Positions 9,234 to 18,594 of a DNA stretch of 64,000 nt are shown here, in pieces. Both the position numbers and the translations under genes were made by a program. The stretch's first letter is position 1; the number at the start of each line of letters is the position of its first letter. The DNA is from Opitutaceae bacterium (GTDB taxonomy: Bacteria > Verrucomicrobiota > Verrucomicrobiia > Opitutales > Opitutaceae). The stretch spans positions 112,956 through 176,955 of the forward strand of contig JAEUGY010000070.1 in NCBI GenBank assembly GCA_016794625.1, written 5' to 3'. The notes under the pieces were generated by a model that was given only the letters and a program-made list of their open reading frames with translations, did not search any database and had not been told where the DNA came from.

Positions 9234-10253
9234 ATGGTTTCCCGTGCTCCCCAACTCGCCGTTGCGCGAGGTTTGTTCCGCGTTGGTCGCTTGTGCTCGG
9301 CCGCACTCGTCGTTCTGGTTTCGTTTTCGGCCTGCGGGCCGAAGAAACAAACCGACAGTGCCGAATCCGCCAAGGCGACGGGTCCGATCCGGTCGGTGGG
9401 GCTAACGGTGGGTGATTTGAGCAACCCTTTCTTTGTCCAAATTGCCAAGGGCGCCGAGTCCAAGGTCAAAGAGCTGGGAGGGGCCAACGTCTCGTTCACG
9501 GCGGTTTCAAGTGGCTATGATCTCAATCGACAGGCCAATCAGATCGATGACTTCATCGCCGCCAAAACGGACCTCATCCTTTTGAATGCCGCGGACAGCC
9601 AAGGTGTCGCGCCTGCGGTGCGCAAAGCACGAGCGGCCGGGATCACGGTGATCGCCATCGATGTCTCGGCGGAAGGCGGCGTCCACGGCACCGTCATGTC
9701 GGACAACCGTCAGGCCGGAGAGCTGGCGGGCGATTACATCGTGAAACGGCTCAAGGGAATCGGCTCCGTTGTGATCATCAATGGCCCACCGGTTTCCGCT
9801 GTTTTGGATCGTATCGCGGGTGTTGAAGCCGCTCTGGCCAAGGCTCCCGGTATTCGTGTCGTGTCGCGCGACCAGAACGGCCAGGGAAACCGGGACGGCG
9901 GCATGGCGGTGATGAATGATCTTCTCGTGGCGCATCCCAAGGTGGACGCCGTTTTCGCGGTCAACGATCCCACGGGGCTGGGCGCGGCCCTCGCGCTGCG
10001 GCAGGCCAGAAAGAGCGGCGTCTTCATCGCGGCCGTGGATGGGGCGCCAGATGCGGAACGGGCGTTGGCGGATCCTGATCATGCCTTGGCGGCGACCGCG
10101 GCCCAGGATCCTTTTGCCATGGCGGGCAAAGCGGTCGAGCTGGGGTTTGCCCTGCGCTCCTCCACGCCGCCGGCGGAAACACTGGTTCGTATTCCCGTGA
10201 CGCTGGTGACCCGGGAGAACTTGTCCACCTACCACGGCTGGACGTCCAAATAG
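9234..10253 (+). CDS. sugar ABC transporter substrate-binding lipoprotein (RbsB-like)
   Basis: A 339-residue type I periplasmic binding protein. The N-terminus has a lipoprotein signal with lipobox VSFSAC, cysteine near residue 34. The mature part begins with IRSVGLTVGDLSNPFFVQIAKGAE, the typical opening of the ribose/galactose-binding family (Peripla_BP_4), and contains AVNDPTGLGAALALRQ from the C-terminal lobe. It captures a monosaccharide and delivers it to the ATPase/permease encoded just downstream (7-base gap). The sugar is not determined; the family covers ribose, allose, xylose and inositol. Confidence 0.9.
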   Translation: MVSRAPQLAVARGLFRVGRLCSAALVVLVSFSACGPKKQTDSAESAKATGPIRSVGLTVGDLSNPFFVQIAKGAESKVKELGGANVSFTAVSSGYDLNRQANQIDDFIAAKTDLILLNAADSQGVAPAVRKARAAGITVIAIDVSAEGGVHGTVMSDNRQAGELAGDYIVKRLKGIGSVVIINGPPVSAVLDRIAGVEAALAKAPGIRVVSRDQNGQGNRDGGMAVMNDLLVAHPKVDAVFAVNDPTGLGAALALRQARKSGVFIAAVDGAPDAERALADPDHALAATAAQDPFAMAGKAVELGFALRSSTPPAETLVRIPVTLVTRENLSTYHGWTSK

Positions 10254-10260
10254 TCCCGCC

Positions 10261-11799
10261 ATGGTTGCGGGCATGCAGGAGGCGGCAGCCGGCCCGATCC
10301 TTGAGATGAAGGGGATCGTGAAACGGTTTGGCGGAGTCACCGTTTTGAAAGGGGTGGATTTGGTCGTGCGTGCCGCTGAAGTGCACGCGCTGATGGGGGA
10401 GAATGGCGCCGGCAAAAGCACGCTGATGAAAATTCTCGGCGGCATCTATCCGCCGAGCGCCGGTACCCTCCACTACCAGGGACGCGGGTTTCAGCCGACG
10501 GACCCTCGGACGGTGCTGAAGGCCGGGATCGCTCTCATTCACCAGGAGATTTCTCTCGTTCCGCATCTGACGGTCGCGGAAAATCTGCTGCTCGGAGATG
10601 AACCGAGACACCGTCTGGGATGGATCGATCGTGCGGCCATGCGGAAACGGGCGCAGGTGCTGTTGTCCCGGCTGGACGACCGCATCGATCCGCTGGCCCG
10701 TGTCCAATCCCTCTCGATCGCCGAGCAACAGGTCGTGGAAATTGCCCGGGCGCTCCGTCATGATGCGCGGGTGCTGGTGATGGACGAACCCACCGCTGCG
10801 TTGACCGAACGCGAGGCGACTCGCTTGTTTGCCTTGATCGAACAGCTTCGCAGTCAGGGCACGGCCTTGATCTACATCACGCACCGGATGGCCGAGATCG
10901 AACGTCTTGCGGATCGGGTGACCGTGCTGCGCGACGGCGAAGTCGCCGGCACGCTTGATCGGGCACACCTCGATCGAAATCGCATCATTTCCCTGATGGT
11001 GGGGCGGCCGCTGTTTGATCATCCCGATCGCACCACCACCCGACAGCGCGGTCCGCGGGTGCTGGGCACCCAGGAGTTGTCCGATCAGAAGGGCAGGGTG
11101 AATGGCGTGTCGTTGGAAGTGCACGCGGGTGAGATTGTCGGCCTGGCCGGTTTGATCGGCGCCGGACGTTCTGAGTTTGCGCGCATGGTCGCGGGCATCG
11201 ATCCGGTCGGAGCAGGCAGCGTCGAGGTGGAGGGAGTTCGCGTCGATTTTCGGAGCCCCCTGGCCGCCATTCGCGCAGGGATCGCCTATCTGCCGGAGGA
11301 CCGCAAAACCCAGGGGCTCTTCCTGCAATTAGGTGCCGACGACAACATCACCATCAATCTTGCCGGTCCCACGTCGGCAGGCGGCGTGCTCCGCACGGCC
11401 CGGCTGCGCTCCCACGCCCAGCGGGCCGTCGACGCATTTTCGATCCGGCTGGCCGGATTATCGCAGCCCAGTCGACTGTTGTCGGGTGGTAACCAGCAGA
11501 AGCTTCTCTTTGCGCGCTCCTTGTCCCTGCAACCCCGCCTCCTGATTCTCGATGAACCGACGCGAGGCGTGGACATCGGAGCGAAACAGGAGATTTATCG
11601 AAAGATCGAAAGCATCGCCGACGAAGGCGTGGCACTGCTGGTCATTTCGAGCGAGTTGCCGGAATTGCTGGCGCTTTGCGACCGCATCGCCGTGCTGCAC
11701 GAGGGCCGACTCATGGGCGTGCTCGACCGGCGACAGGCGAAACTGACCCAGGAGCATATCATGGCACTTGCGACCGGGCACGCCCTCCCACCTTCATGA
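10261..11799 (+). CDS. sugar ABC transporter ATP-binding protein (RbsA-like)
   Basis: A 512-residue tandem-ATPase subunit of the RbsA/MglA type. The first domain has Walker A GENGAGKST, a degenerate signature, and Walker B VLVMDEPTAAL. The second keeps LSGGNQQKLLFARSL and LLILDEPTRGVD, with a degenerate Walker A (GLIGAGRSE), as usual for this class. It hydrolyses ATP to drive uptake by the binding protein and permease on either side. Its stop overlaps the permease start by 4 bases (ATGA), which indicates translational coupling. Confidence 0.93.
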   Translation: MVAGMQEAAAGPILEMKGIVKRFGGVTVLKGVDLVVRAAEVHALMGENGAGKSTLMKILGGIYPPSAGTLHYQGRGFQPTDPRTVLKAGIALIHQEISLVPHLTVAENLLLGDEPRHRLGWIDRAAMRKRAQVLLSRLDDRIDPLARVQSLSIAEQQVVEIARALRHDARVLVMDEPTAALTEREATRLFALIEQLRSQGTALIYITHRMAEIERLADRVTVLRDGEVAGTLDRAHLDRNRIISLMVGRPLFDHPDRTTTRQRGPRVLGTQELSDQKGRVNGVSLEVHAGEIVGLAGLIGAGRSEFARMVAGIDPVGAGSVEVEGVRVDFRSPLAAIRAGIAYLPEDRKTQGLFLQLGADDNITINLAGPTSAGGVLRTARLRSHAQRAVDAFSIRLAGLSQPSRLLSGGNQQKLLFARSLSLQPRLLILDEPTRGVDIGAKQEIYRKIESIADEGVALLVISSELPELLALCDRIAVLHEGRLMGVLDRRQAKLTQEHIMALATGHALPPS

Positions 11800-12770
11800 C
11801 CTCGGTATCCACTTCACGAAACGGTCCCCGAATGTCAGTCCGGCACGTGCTGAAGTCGGTCGGCATTCTGCCCATGTTGCTCGGGGTCATCCTCCTCTTC
11901 GCCCTGCTGACCCCCAAGTTCCTCACCGCCGACAACGGCATCAATGTGGCGCGACAAGCGTCGATCAACCTGGTTTTGGCGGCGGGCATGACCTTTGTCA
12001 TTCTGACCCGGGGCATCGATCTTGCCGCGGGATCGGTGCTGGGTGTCAGCGCAGTGATCTCCGTGATGCTCTCGTTGACGCCGGTCTGGACGGTCGGTGC
12101 CGTGCCACTCAGTCTGGCGGTGGGTGCACTGCTGGGAGCCGGGACCGGCGCGGTGGTCGCGTATGGTGGCCTGCCACCGTTCATTGTCACCTTGGGGACC
12201 TACACCGCCCTGCGCGGAGCCGCCTACCTGCTGGCGGACGGGAAAACCGTGATCAACAACGATCTCAGTTTTGCCTGGATCGGTAATGACTACCTCGGGC
12301 CGGTGCCATGGTTGGTCGTCATTGCCGGGTTGGTCGTGGTGGGTTCCTGGTTTCTCCTGCGCAAGACCGTGCTCGGTCTTCACATTTATGCCGTGGGAGG
12401 CAACCCGGAGGCCGCCCGGCTGACGGGCATCAATGTAGGGCGGACACTCGTCGTGGTCTATGCCTTGAGCGGTCTGTTCTCCGCCCTGGGGGGAGTCATG
12501 AGCGCAAGCCGCCTTTACAGTGCAAATGGGCAATTGGGGACCGGTTACGAACTGGATGCGATTGCCGCGGTCATTCTGGGCGGCACCAGTTTCTCCGGCG
12601 GAATGGGAGGCATCACAGGCACGCTCTATGGGGCATTGGTGATTGCCGTGCTGAACAACGGGCTGACCTTGATGAATGTTTCCTATTTTTGGCAGCTCGT
12701 GGTGAAGGGATTGGTGATCGTCCTCGCGGTTGCGATGGATCGACTGCGCAGCCGGCACGCCGCCGATTGA
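11796..12770 (+). CDS. sugar ABC transporter permease (RbsC-like)
   Basis: A 324-residue membrane protein with about eight to ten helices. Family signatures are GMTFVILTRGIDLAAGSVLG near the N-terminus and GGTSFSGGMGGITGTLYGAL near the C-terminus, typical of BPD_transp_2 permeases (RbsC, XylH). The ATG at 11796 overlaps the ATPase stop codon; the longer frame upstream overlaps the ATPase gene and is not used. It forms the inner-membrane channel of the ABC importer encoded by the three adjacent genes. Confidence 0.92.
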   Translation: MTSVSTSRNGPRMSVRHVLKSVGILPMLLGVILLFALLTPKFLTADNGINVARQASINLVLAAGMTFVILTRGIDLAAGSVLGVSAVISVMLSLTPVWTVGAVPLSLAVGALLGAGTGAVVAYGGLPPFIVTLGTYTALRGAAYLLADGKTVINNDLSFAWIGNDYLGPVPWLVVIAGLVVVGSWFLLRKTVLGLHIYAVGGNPEAARLTGINVGRTLVVVYALSGLFSALGGVMSASRLYSANGQLGTGYELDAIAAVILGGTSFSGGMGGITGTLYGALVIAVLNNGLTLMNVSYFWQLVVKGLVIVLAVAMDRLRSRHAAD

Positions 12771-12829
12771 ACCTTGCGTGCCGTCAGACTCGACGGCCTT
12801 GAAGCAGCCTGCTTTGGTTCCCCTTTGTC

Positions 12830-14287
12830 ATGCGACGCCTTACCCTTCTCCTGCTGGGCATCCTCTCCGCCTGCTCGCTCTGCGTCTCGTTGCGTGCCGT
12901 AACGCGACCGCCCAACATCGTCTTCATCCTCGCGGATGACCTGGGCTACGGCGACCTTGGTTGTTACGGGCAAGACAAGATCGCAACGCCCCACCTGGAT
13001 CGCATGGCGAAGGAGGGGTTGCGCTTCACGCGTTTCTATGCCGGCAGCACGGTGTGCGCACCCTCGCGGAGCGTGACCATGACCGGCCAGCATACGGGTC
13101 ACACAACCGTGCGGGGAAACGCGGGAGTGAAAGGGGCCGTGGCCCAGACGCTGCGGGCCGAGGACGTTACCGTCGCCGAGGTCCTTCAGGCGGCCGGTTA
13201 CCGGACCGCCCTGGTCGGCAAGTGGGGGCTGGGTGAGGCTGACAGCGTAGGTGCTCCCTGGTTACAGGGTTTCGACGAGTTCTTTGGTTTCCTCAACCAA
13301 ACGCACGCCCACAACCACTTTCCCGACCACCTCTTCCGCCGGGATCGCCGCGTGCCGCTGCGGAACGATCTGGTGCCGGCCGGCACGACGGGTGCGGGCT
13401 ACGCGACGCGCCGGGTCGACTACGCCAATGATCTATTCTTCGACGAGGGCCTCACGTTCCTCGGTGAAGCCCGGGCTCGCCCTTTTTTTCTCTACCTCGC
13501 CCTGACGGTTCCCCACGCCAACAACGAGCGCTCGCGGCTGCTGGGTGACGGTCAGGAAGTTCCCGATTATGGTAGTTATGCCGATCGCCCGTGGTCTCCG
13601 GCCACCAAGGGACAGGCGGCGATGATTTCTCGTATGGATGAGGGAGTGGGTCGTGTGCTGGCCCGGCTTCGGGAACTGGGCCTCGACGAAAACACGCTCG
13701 TCTTGTTCTCATCGGACAACGGACCCCATCGGGAAGGCGGTCCGGGGTATGATCCGGCGTTCTTCAACGCGAGCGGGGGGCTGCGGGGGATCAAGCGTGA
13801 CCTGACCGAGGGAGGCATCCGCGTCCCCTTGATTGCGCGCTGGCCCGGTCGGGTGCCCGCGGGTGTGAGCACGGCGCGGCCCGCGTACCAGGGGGATCTT
13901 TTCGCCACCTTCGCCGAGTTGGCTGGGGCGCCGGCTCCCACGGCGCTCGACAGCATCAGTTTGGTTCCTTCGCTTCACGGACGACTCGGCGACCAGCGCG
14001 AGCATGAGTTCTTGTACTGGGAGTTTTATGAACGGACCTACCGTCAGGCCGTCATCTGGCAGGGGCGATGGAAGGGCATTCGCACCGCCCGGGATCAGGC
14101 GACATTTGAGTTGTATGACCTCGCGAACGACCCGGCCGAAACCAGGAATGTGGCCTCCTCGGAGGTCGCGGTGGTGACCACCCTCGCCAGCCAGATGGAT
14201 ACCGCGCATCGTCCCACCCCGCACTGGTCCTTTCCTTCACCATCCGTGGAGCCGAAGTCGGTGGTACCGACGTCCCGGGCTCCTTGA
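12830..14287 (+). CDS. secreted type I sulfatase
   Basis: A 485-residue protein with signal peptide (LTLLLLGILSACSLCVSLRA). It begins with the sulfatase core NIVFILADDLGYGDLG, whose D36 and D37 are metal ligands, and has the sulfatase signature CAPSR with C76 as the residue converted to formylglycine. VGKWGLG and the later FSSDNGPH block are also present. It hydrolyses sulfate esters, probably of sulfated glycans, outside the cytoplasm. It lies 59 bases after the ABC permease gene in the same direction, so a desulfate-then-import pathway is plausible. The exact substrate is not readable. Confidence 0.92.
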   Translation: MRRLTLLLLGILSACSLCVSLRAVTRPPNIVFILADDLGYGDLGCYGQDKIATPHLDRMAKEGLRFTRFYAGSTVCAPSRSVTMTGQHTGHTTVRGNAGVKGAVAQTLRAEDVTVAEVLQAAGYRTALVGKWGLGEADSVGAPWLQGFDEFFGFLNQTHAHNHFPDHLFRRDRRVPLRNDLVPAGTTGAGYATRRVDYANDLFFDEGLTFLGEARARPFFLYLALTVPHANNERSRLLGDGQEVPDYGSYADRPWSPATKGQAAMISRMDEGVGRVLARLRELGLDENTLVLFSSDNGPHREGGPGYDPAFFNASGGLRGIKRDLTEGGIRVPLIARWPGRVPAGVSTARPAYQGDLFATFAELAGAPAPTALDSISLVPSLHGRLGDQREHEFLYWEFYERTYRQAVIWQGRWKGIRTARDQATFELYDLANDPAETRNVASSEVAVVTTLASQMDTAHRPTPHWSFPSPSVEPKSVVPTSRAP

Positions 14288-14310
14288 CTGACGCACTGCG
14301 GCCCGACGAA

Positions 14311-15309
14311 TCAGCGGCGTTGCTGCAGCCAGGACCGGGTCAGATCGGGAAAGTCCGTGAAGACGCCGTCGACCTTCGCCGACTGAAAGAGTCCGTGGTG
14401 CAAGTCTTCCAGCGACAGACAGCCCGCGGGCAGGTCATCACTTCGCACGGTGTAGGGATGGACCAGCAGACCGGCCTCGTGTGCCTGTGTGGTCAGAGGT
14501 AACGCGATGGGCTGGCCCGTTGCCGACCAGGCGAGAACCCGGCCCATGGGGGGGCCGATTCCGTTGACCCAAGGTGCCAGCCCTTTCAACCCCTCGGCGG
14601 TACAGAGCTTCCGGTAGTCGGTGCCATCAGCGCCGGTGTCGTCGGATTCGATGAGCAGCACCATCCGCCCTTGCCAGGCAAAATCGCGTCGGATGCGCTG
14701 GATCTCAGACAGCTCGAAGCACTGCACAAAACAGGCCGACCCGGCCTGATCGTAACCGTAGGTTCGCAGCAGAGGCAGGACCGCGGCGCTGAGATCCTTT
14801 CCTTCCGCACGATGCCAGGAAGGTTGTTTCAATTCCGGATAGATCCCGGCATTCCGACCGGTGCTGCGGTTGAGTCCTCGGACGAACTGCAGCTCTTCCT
14901 CGAGGGTCACCACTTGGAATTGACCCTCACCCACGGGAAAACGTTTCGGAAACACGGCGCGTCCCGTCTTGACCTGAAAACGCTCGCTGAGTCGCAGCTG
15001 CTTGAGTTCGACCACGGTGAAGTCGATGGCGTAGAAGCGACCATCCGATCTCTTTCGCTCGGGAAACCGCCGGGCCACGTCGGAGACCGTGTCGATGTGG
15101 ATGTCATGCAAAACCACGGGCACGTTGTCCGCAGACAAGACGAGGTCCTGCTCAAGGAAGTCCGCCCCTTGACCGTGCGCGAGTCCCTTGGCCGGCAACG
15201 TATGTTCGGGCAGGTAACCGCTGGCGCCGCGATGTGCGATGGTGAGCGGACCGGTCGAGGCGGCGAGTGAGGCGGACAGCGACATGGCGAAAATGGCGGT
15301 ACGGATCAT
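14311..15309 (-). CDS. periplasmic glycerophosphodiester phosphodiesterase (GlpQ-like)
   Basis: A 332-residue protein with a short signal peptide (IFAMSLSASLAAS). The GDPD core shows IAHRGASGYLPEHT with the catalytic histidine, then DFLEQDLVLSADNVPVVLHD with the metal-binding acidic residues and second catalytic histidine. It hydrolyses glycerophosphodiesters to glycerol-3-phosphate and an alcohol in the periplasm. Length and architecture fit GlpQ more than cytoplasmic UgpQ. It converges on the sulfatase gene with a 23-base gap. Confidence 0.9.
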   Translation of the reverse strand: MIRTAIFAMSLSASLAASTGPLTIAHRGASGYLPEHTLPAKGLAHGQGADFLEQDLVLSADNVPVVLHDIHIDTVSDVARRFPERKRSDGRFYAIDFTVVELKQLRLSERFQVKTGRAVFPKRFPVGEGQFQVVTLEEELQFVRGLNRSTGRNAGIYPELKQPSWHRAEGKDLSAAVLPLLRTYGYDQAGSACFVQCFELSEIQRIRRDFAWQGRMVLLIESDDTGADGTDYRKLCTAEGLKGLAPWVNGIGPPMGRVLAWSATGQPIALPLTTQAHEAGLLVHPYTVRSDDLPAGCLSLEDLHHGLFQSAKVDGVFTDFPDLTRSWLQQRR

Positions 15310-15379
15310 GACGGGAACGAAGGCAGGAAGGGTGAGGTGCGCCGGGGCTCGGGCGCAAGTGGGAGCAAGCGAGCCGGCA

Positions 15380-16924
15380 TCAGGGCTTCGCCGCTTTCCA
15401 CAGGGCGAGCAGGTCGCTGCTGCCCTGAGCCCGAACGTTGTTGTCGGCGAGAATGTCCTCCATCGCCTGCAAGCACTCCTGGCGGGAGAAGACCAAGGTG
15501 TCCGCCCCGCGTCCAGCGAAGGCGAAAACGAGAAATTCCTCCCGACTATCGCGGAGCACCTCGACCAGGTGTTTGAGATTGCGGATGGCGGTTCCGTTCA
15601 CCGACTTGACCGCCCGTCCGGACGGGTTGGGATAGCCCTTGGCGAGACGGTGGGGAAAGAACGGGGCTGAAATGGCCACCAATTCCTCTCCCTCAAACGC
15701 CGGAGCCTCGCCCCTTCGCGTGGTGATGGGATTGCCTGACACGGAGGATCCCGATGCCGCGCTGGAGAGGAACCCGGAACTGACCCCGACAAAACACATG
15801 GGTCCGAAGATGAAATAGGAGGGATACTCACCCCGAATGTCTGGAATGAGTTGCTTTCGTTTGGTGAACAAAGGCACCTCCAGCACGATTTCCTTTCCGG
15901 AACGCACCACCGTGAGAGGCGCAGTGGCGCTGCGACCAAGGCGTTGCAGGTGATAGAGAAATTGGAGACGCAGGCCATCACCCACCTTGATCATGCCCTC
16001 GTTGTCGATTTTCTCGTCGCCCACGCGCGTGATCACATCCCAGGGCTGGAGAGGTTGGTTCACGCCCGATTCATAACACTCGGTGACAACCATGCCCTCA
16101 ACCGACTTGTCGACCTTGAGGTAAGCCCGGAGAGCGGGATTGGTCAGCGGCTGGAGTTCATCGTAGAGCGTCGGCTTCCCATGGTAGACACCGTCGCGGA
16201 CGTCGGCGAGGAACAGTTCGATTTCCTCGGTGGGAATGATGTACCCGATGTTATCGCCTCCACCCAGTCGCTGAAAAGCCAGACCGATGACCTCGTCGCC
16301 CACCAACGCCGGCCCGCCGCTGTTGCCGGGATTGATGGCCGCATCGATCTGGATTCTCAGACCGGAAATGGATGACGAATACGCGGGATACTCGATGCGA
16401 GAGACGATGCCTTTGGTGATGGACAGGCTCGTGCCGCCTCCCGGGTATCCATAAGCCATGACCGTGTCCTTGATCCGGGGCAGCCGGTTGCTGCGCGCCA
16501 GCGGAGGGTGGTCGCGGAAAAACGACTCGTCTTCCAAGGCCAGCACGGCGAGATCGATGCCCGGCGCCAAGTATTCGATCCGAGCGGACAACTTATCACC
16601 CGACTGATGGGCCTGCACCTGGATCTGGCTGGCGTAAAGCACGACGTGTGCGTTGGTCAGAATCCGGTTGCCTTCGATCACCATGCCGGTGCCGGTTCCT
16701 TCTCGAGGCGCCTGTTTCTGCCAGGGACGGTAGAGGTCGGGCTGGCGCGAGGTCGCGAAAATCTTGACCACCGAGAGTTCGACCGGAGACGGTGCGGCTG
16801 CCCCCGGAGCACTGGTCTGTCCACGGAGATCGACGCCGCCCGACAACCAAGCCACGCACACGGCGACGGTCAATTTCAAGAACGCACGACAGGAACCCGG
16901 TCGGGACGAAGAGAAGAACTTCAC
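15380..16924 (-). CDS. secreted trypsin-like serine protease with PDZ regions (HtrA-like)
   Basis: A 514-residue protein with an N-terminal signal or anchor. The chymotrypsin-fold triad is visible as H93 in LTNAHVV, D124 in PGIDLAVLAL and S202 in NPGNSGGPAL. The C-terminal half holds two PDZ-like segments, one around WDVITRVGDEKIDN and one around VKSVNGTAIRNLKHLVE. It is longer than DegP and resembles plant/bacterial Deg proteases with divergent C-terminal domains. A periplasmic protein-quality role is inferred from family. It lies 71 bases upstream of the GlpQ-like gene in the same direction. Confidence 0.85.
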   Translation of the reverse strand: MKFFSSSRPGSCRAFLKLTVAVCVAWLSGGVDLRGQTSAPGAAAPSPVELSVVKIFATSRQPDLYRPWQKQAPREGTGTGMVIEGNRILTNAHVVLYASQIQVQAHQSGDKLSARIEYLAPGIDLAVLALEDESFFRDHPPLARSNRLPRIKDTVMAYGYPGGGTSLSITKGIVSRIEYPAYSSSISGLRIQIDAAINPGNSGGPALVGDEVIGLAFQRLGGGDNIGYIIPTEEIELFLADVRDGVYHGKPTLYDELQPLTNPALRAYLKVDKSVEGMVVTECYESGVNQPLQPWDVITRVGDEKIDNEGMIKVGDGLRLQFLYHLQRLGRSATAPLTVVRSGKEIVLEVPLFTKRKQLIPDIRGEYPSYFIFGPMCFVGVSSGFLSSAASGSSVSGNPITTRRGEAPAFEGEELVAISAPFFPHRLAKGYPNPSGRAVKSVNGTAIRNLKHLVEVLRDSREEFLVFAFAGRGADTLVFSRQECLQAMEDILADNNVRAQGSSDLLALWKAAKP

Positions 16925-16979
16925 CCGGAAAGACTACCACGGAGGGGTCGTCCTTCCGCCAGTCGAAATTGCAGATCAA

Positions 16980-17282
16980 TCACCGCTTGGCGGTGACTTC
17001 GGCGGCCGGCGCAGGGGTCACTCCGGCAAACAGCCGGTTGATGCGGATCACCCGCGTCTGGTACTGGATCGGACGGTCGACGATGATCGAATTGAGGTAC
17101 TTCGTATCGATGAAGAAATCGATGGACGAGTTGTAGTTTGAAATCTTGGTGTGCCGACCATTGGGCGAATGGTAGAGCACCCAGTAATATTCCACCCGTC
17201 CCTTATAGAGGATTCCCACCAGATCGCTTTGGGCGCTGGCCGTACCACAAATGAGGAGAAACAGAAGGAAAAGACGTTTCAT
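16980..17282 (-). CDS. small secreted hypothetical protein
   Basis: A 100-residue protein beginning at ATG 17282 with a clear signal peptide (KRLFLLFLLICGTASAQ). The mature part, about 82 residues, is rich in tyrosine and isoleucine with alternating beta-type residues and has no recognised motif. It lies 56 bases upstream of the protease gene on the same strand and may be co-transcribed. A 14-residue N-terminal extension (to 17324) is possible but less likely, because it would bury the signal peptide. Confidence 0.6.
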   Translation of the reverse strand: MKRLFLLFLLICGTASAQSDLVGILYKGRVEYYWVLYHSPNGRHTKISNYNSSIDFFIDTKYLNSIIVDRPIQYQTRVIRINRLFAGVTPAPAAEVTAKR

Positions 17283-17455
17283 GGCAGTGGGATGGGCGGG
17301 ACGACGGAGGGACCATCGACACAAAGTCTCTGGACTTGAGTCGGCGGAATTACGCAGTCAGCACATAGGATTGTGGACCTTCACCCTGATTGCCCGGCCC
17401 GGACAGCCCCCGCCACCCGGAACCTAAGTTCCGCGTCGCCATTGGCTTGAACCGC

Positions 17456-18538
17456 ATGACCCTCGACACTTTGGGATGGTCCGAGTTCTGGGCCCGGGCA
17501 TTTGTTCCCCACGCGGCGGCCGGTCTGGAACCCGCCCGTGTGGTCTGTGAGCTCAGGCGCAACTTCTACGCGGTGCAGACGGCCGGAGGCGAGGTGCTGG
17601 CCGAGTGTGGGGGTGGGTTCTTCCATGTCGCCCGCCAACCGGATCAATTCCCCGCGGTCGGCGACTGGGTGGCGGTGCGGCGCCGGGATTCCGAGCCCCG
17701 GGCCGATCTGCATGCGGTCCTGCCGCGACGCACCAAGTTCTCCCGACGCGCGGCGGGCACGGAGGGGATAGAACAGATCGTGGCTGCGAATGTTGACACG
17801 GTGATTCTGGTGGGCGGGCTGGATCGCAATTTCAACCCTCGACGCATCCAGCGTTTTTTGGTCGCGGCGAAGGAGAGTGGCGCCACCGCGGTCATCGTCT
17901 TGAACAAGTCCGATGCGTGCGCAGAGCCCGAGGTCATGTGCCGTCACGTCGAAGGCTTGGTGCCGGGGGTACCGGTCATTGTCACCAGCGCCCGGACCCG
18001 TCGAGGGTTGAAGGCGCTCACGGCGGCGTACGCCCGCCCCGGGCAGACGTTGGTTTTCATCGGCTCCTCCGGGGTGGGGAAGTCGAGTCTGATCAACGCC
18101 TTGATGCGGGATCAGGGTTTGCCGACCGCCGAGGTGCGGGAAAAAGACAGCAAAGGCCGACACACCACCACGCGCCGAGAACTCGTGGTGATGCCCTCCG
18201 GGGCGCTGCTCATCGATACCCCGGGCATTCGGGAACTGCAGTTGTGGTCGGCGGAGGACGGTTTGGAGGAAGCCTTTTCCGATCTTGTGGCCCTGGCGGC
18301 GCAGTGTCGGTTTGGGCGGTGCACGCACCAAGGTGAACCCGGGTGCGCCGTGGAGGAGGCCATCCAGCGAGGGGCGTTCCCGCGGGAGCGGTTTGAGAGT
18401 TACCTGAAACTCAAGGCGGAGCAGGCATCGACCAAGCCCAAGCGACGCAAACCCGGAGCGCTGGCGGACAAACCAGGATGGCGACGCCCGCCTGAATCGG
18501 ATCAGCCGTTTCGCCATCGGCACCACCGGGAGGATTGA
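17456..18538 (+). CDS. rsgA: ribosome small-subunit-dependent GTPase RsgA
   Basis: A 360-residue circularly permuted GTPase. After an OB-fold N-domain come G4 (NKSD, 150-153), G1 (GSSGVGKS, 203-210), the switch KDSKGRHTTT, and G3 (DTPG). The C-terminal zinc knuckle, C-x4-C-x-H-x5-C (CRFGRCTHQGEPGC), is complete. RsgA binds the 30S subunit late in assembly and uses GTP to release maturation factors. The start at 17456 is chosen because the upstream codons are not conserved-looking. The 3' end is followed by the antiporter gene on the same strand. Confidence 0.95.
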   Translation: MTLDTLGWSEFWARAFVPHAAAGLEPARVVCELRRNFYAVQTAGGEVLAECGGGFFHVARQPDQFPAVGDWVAVRRRDSEPRADLHAVLPRRTKFSRRAAGTEGIEQIVAANVDTVILVGGLDRNFNPRRIQRFLVAAKESGATAVIVLNKSDACAEPEVMCRHVEGLVPGVPVIVTSARTRRGLKALTAAYARPGQTLVFIGSSGVGKSSLINALMRDQGLPTAEVREKDSKGRHTTTRRELVVMPSGALLIDTPGIRELQLWSAEDGLEEAFSDLVALAAQCRFGRCTHQGEPGCAVEEAIQRGAFPRERFESYLKLKAEQASTKPKRRKPGALADKPGWRRPPESDQPFRHRHHRED

Positions 18539-18594
18539 ACCCTGGCTCGGGCCGGGGTCATTCTCTTTGCGCATTCAAGCCCGCGTTCCTCGAC

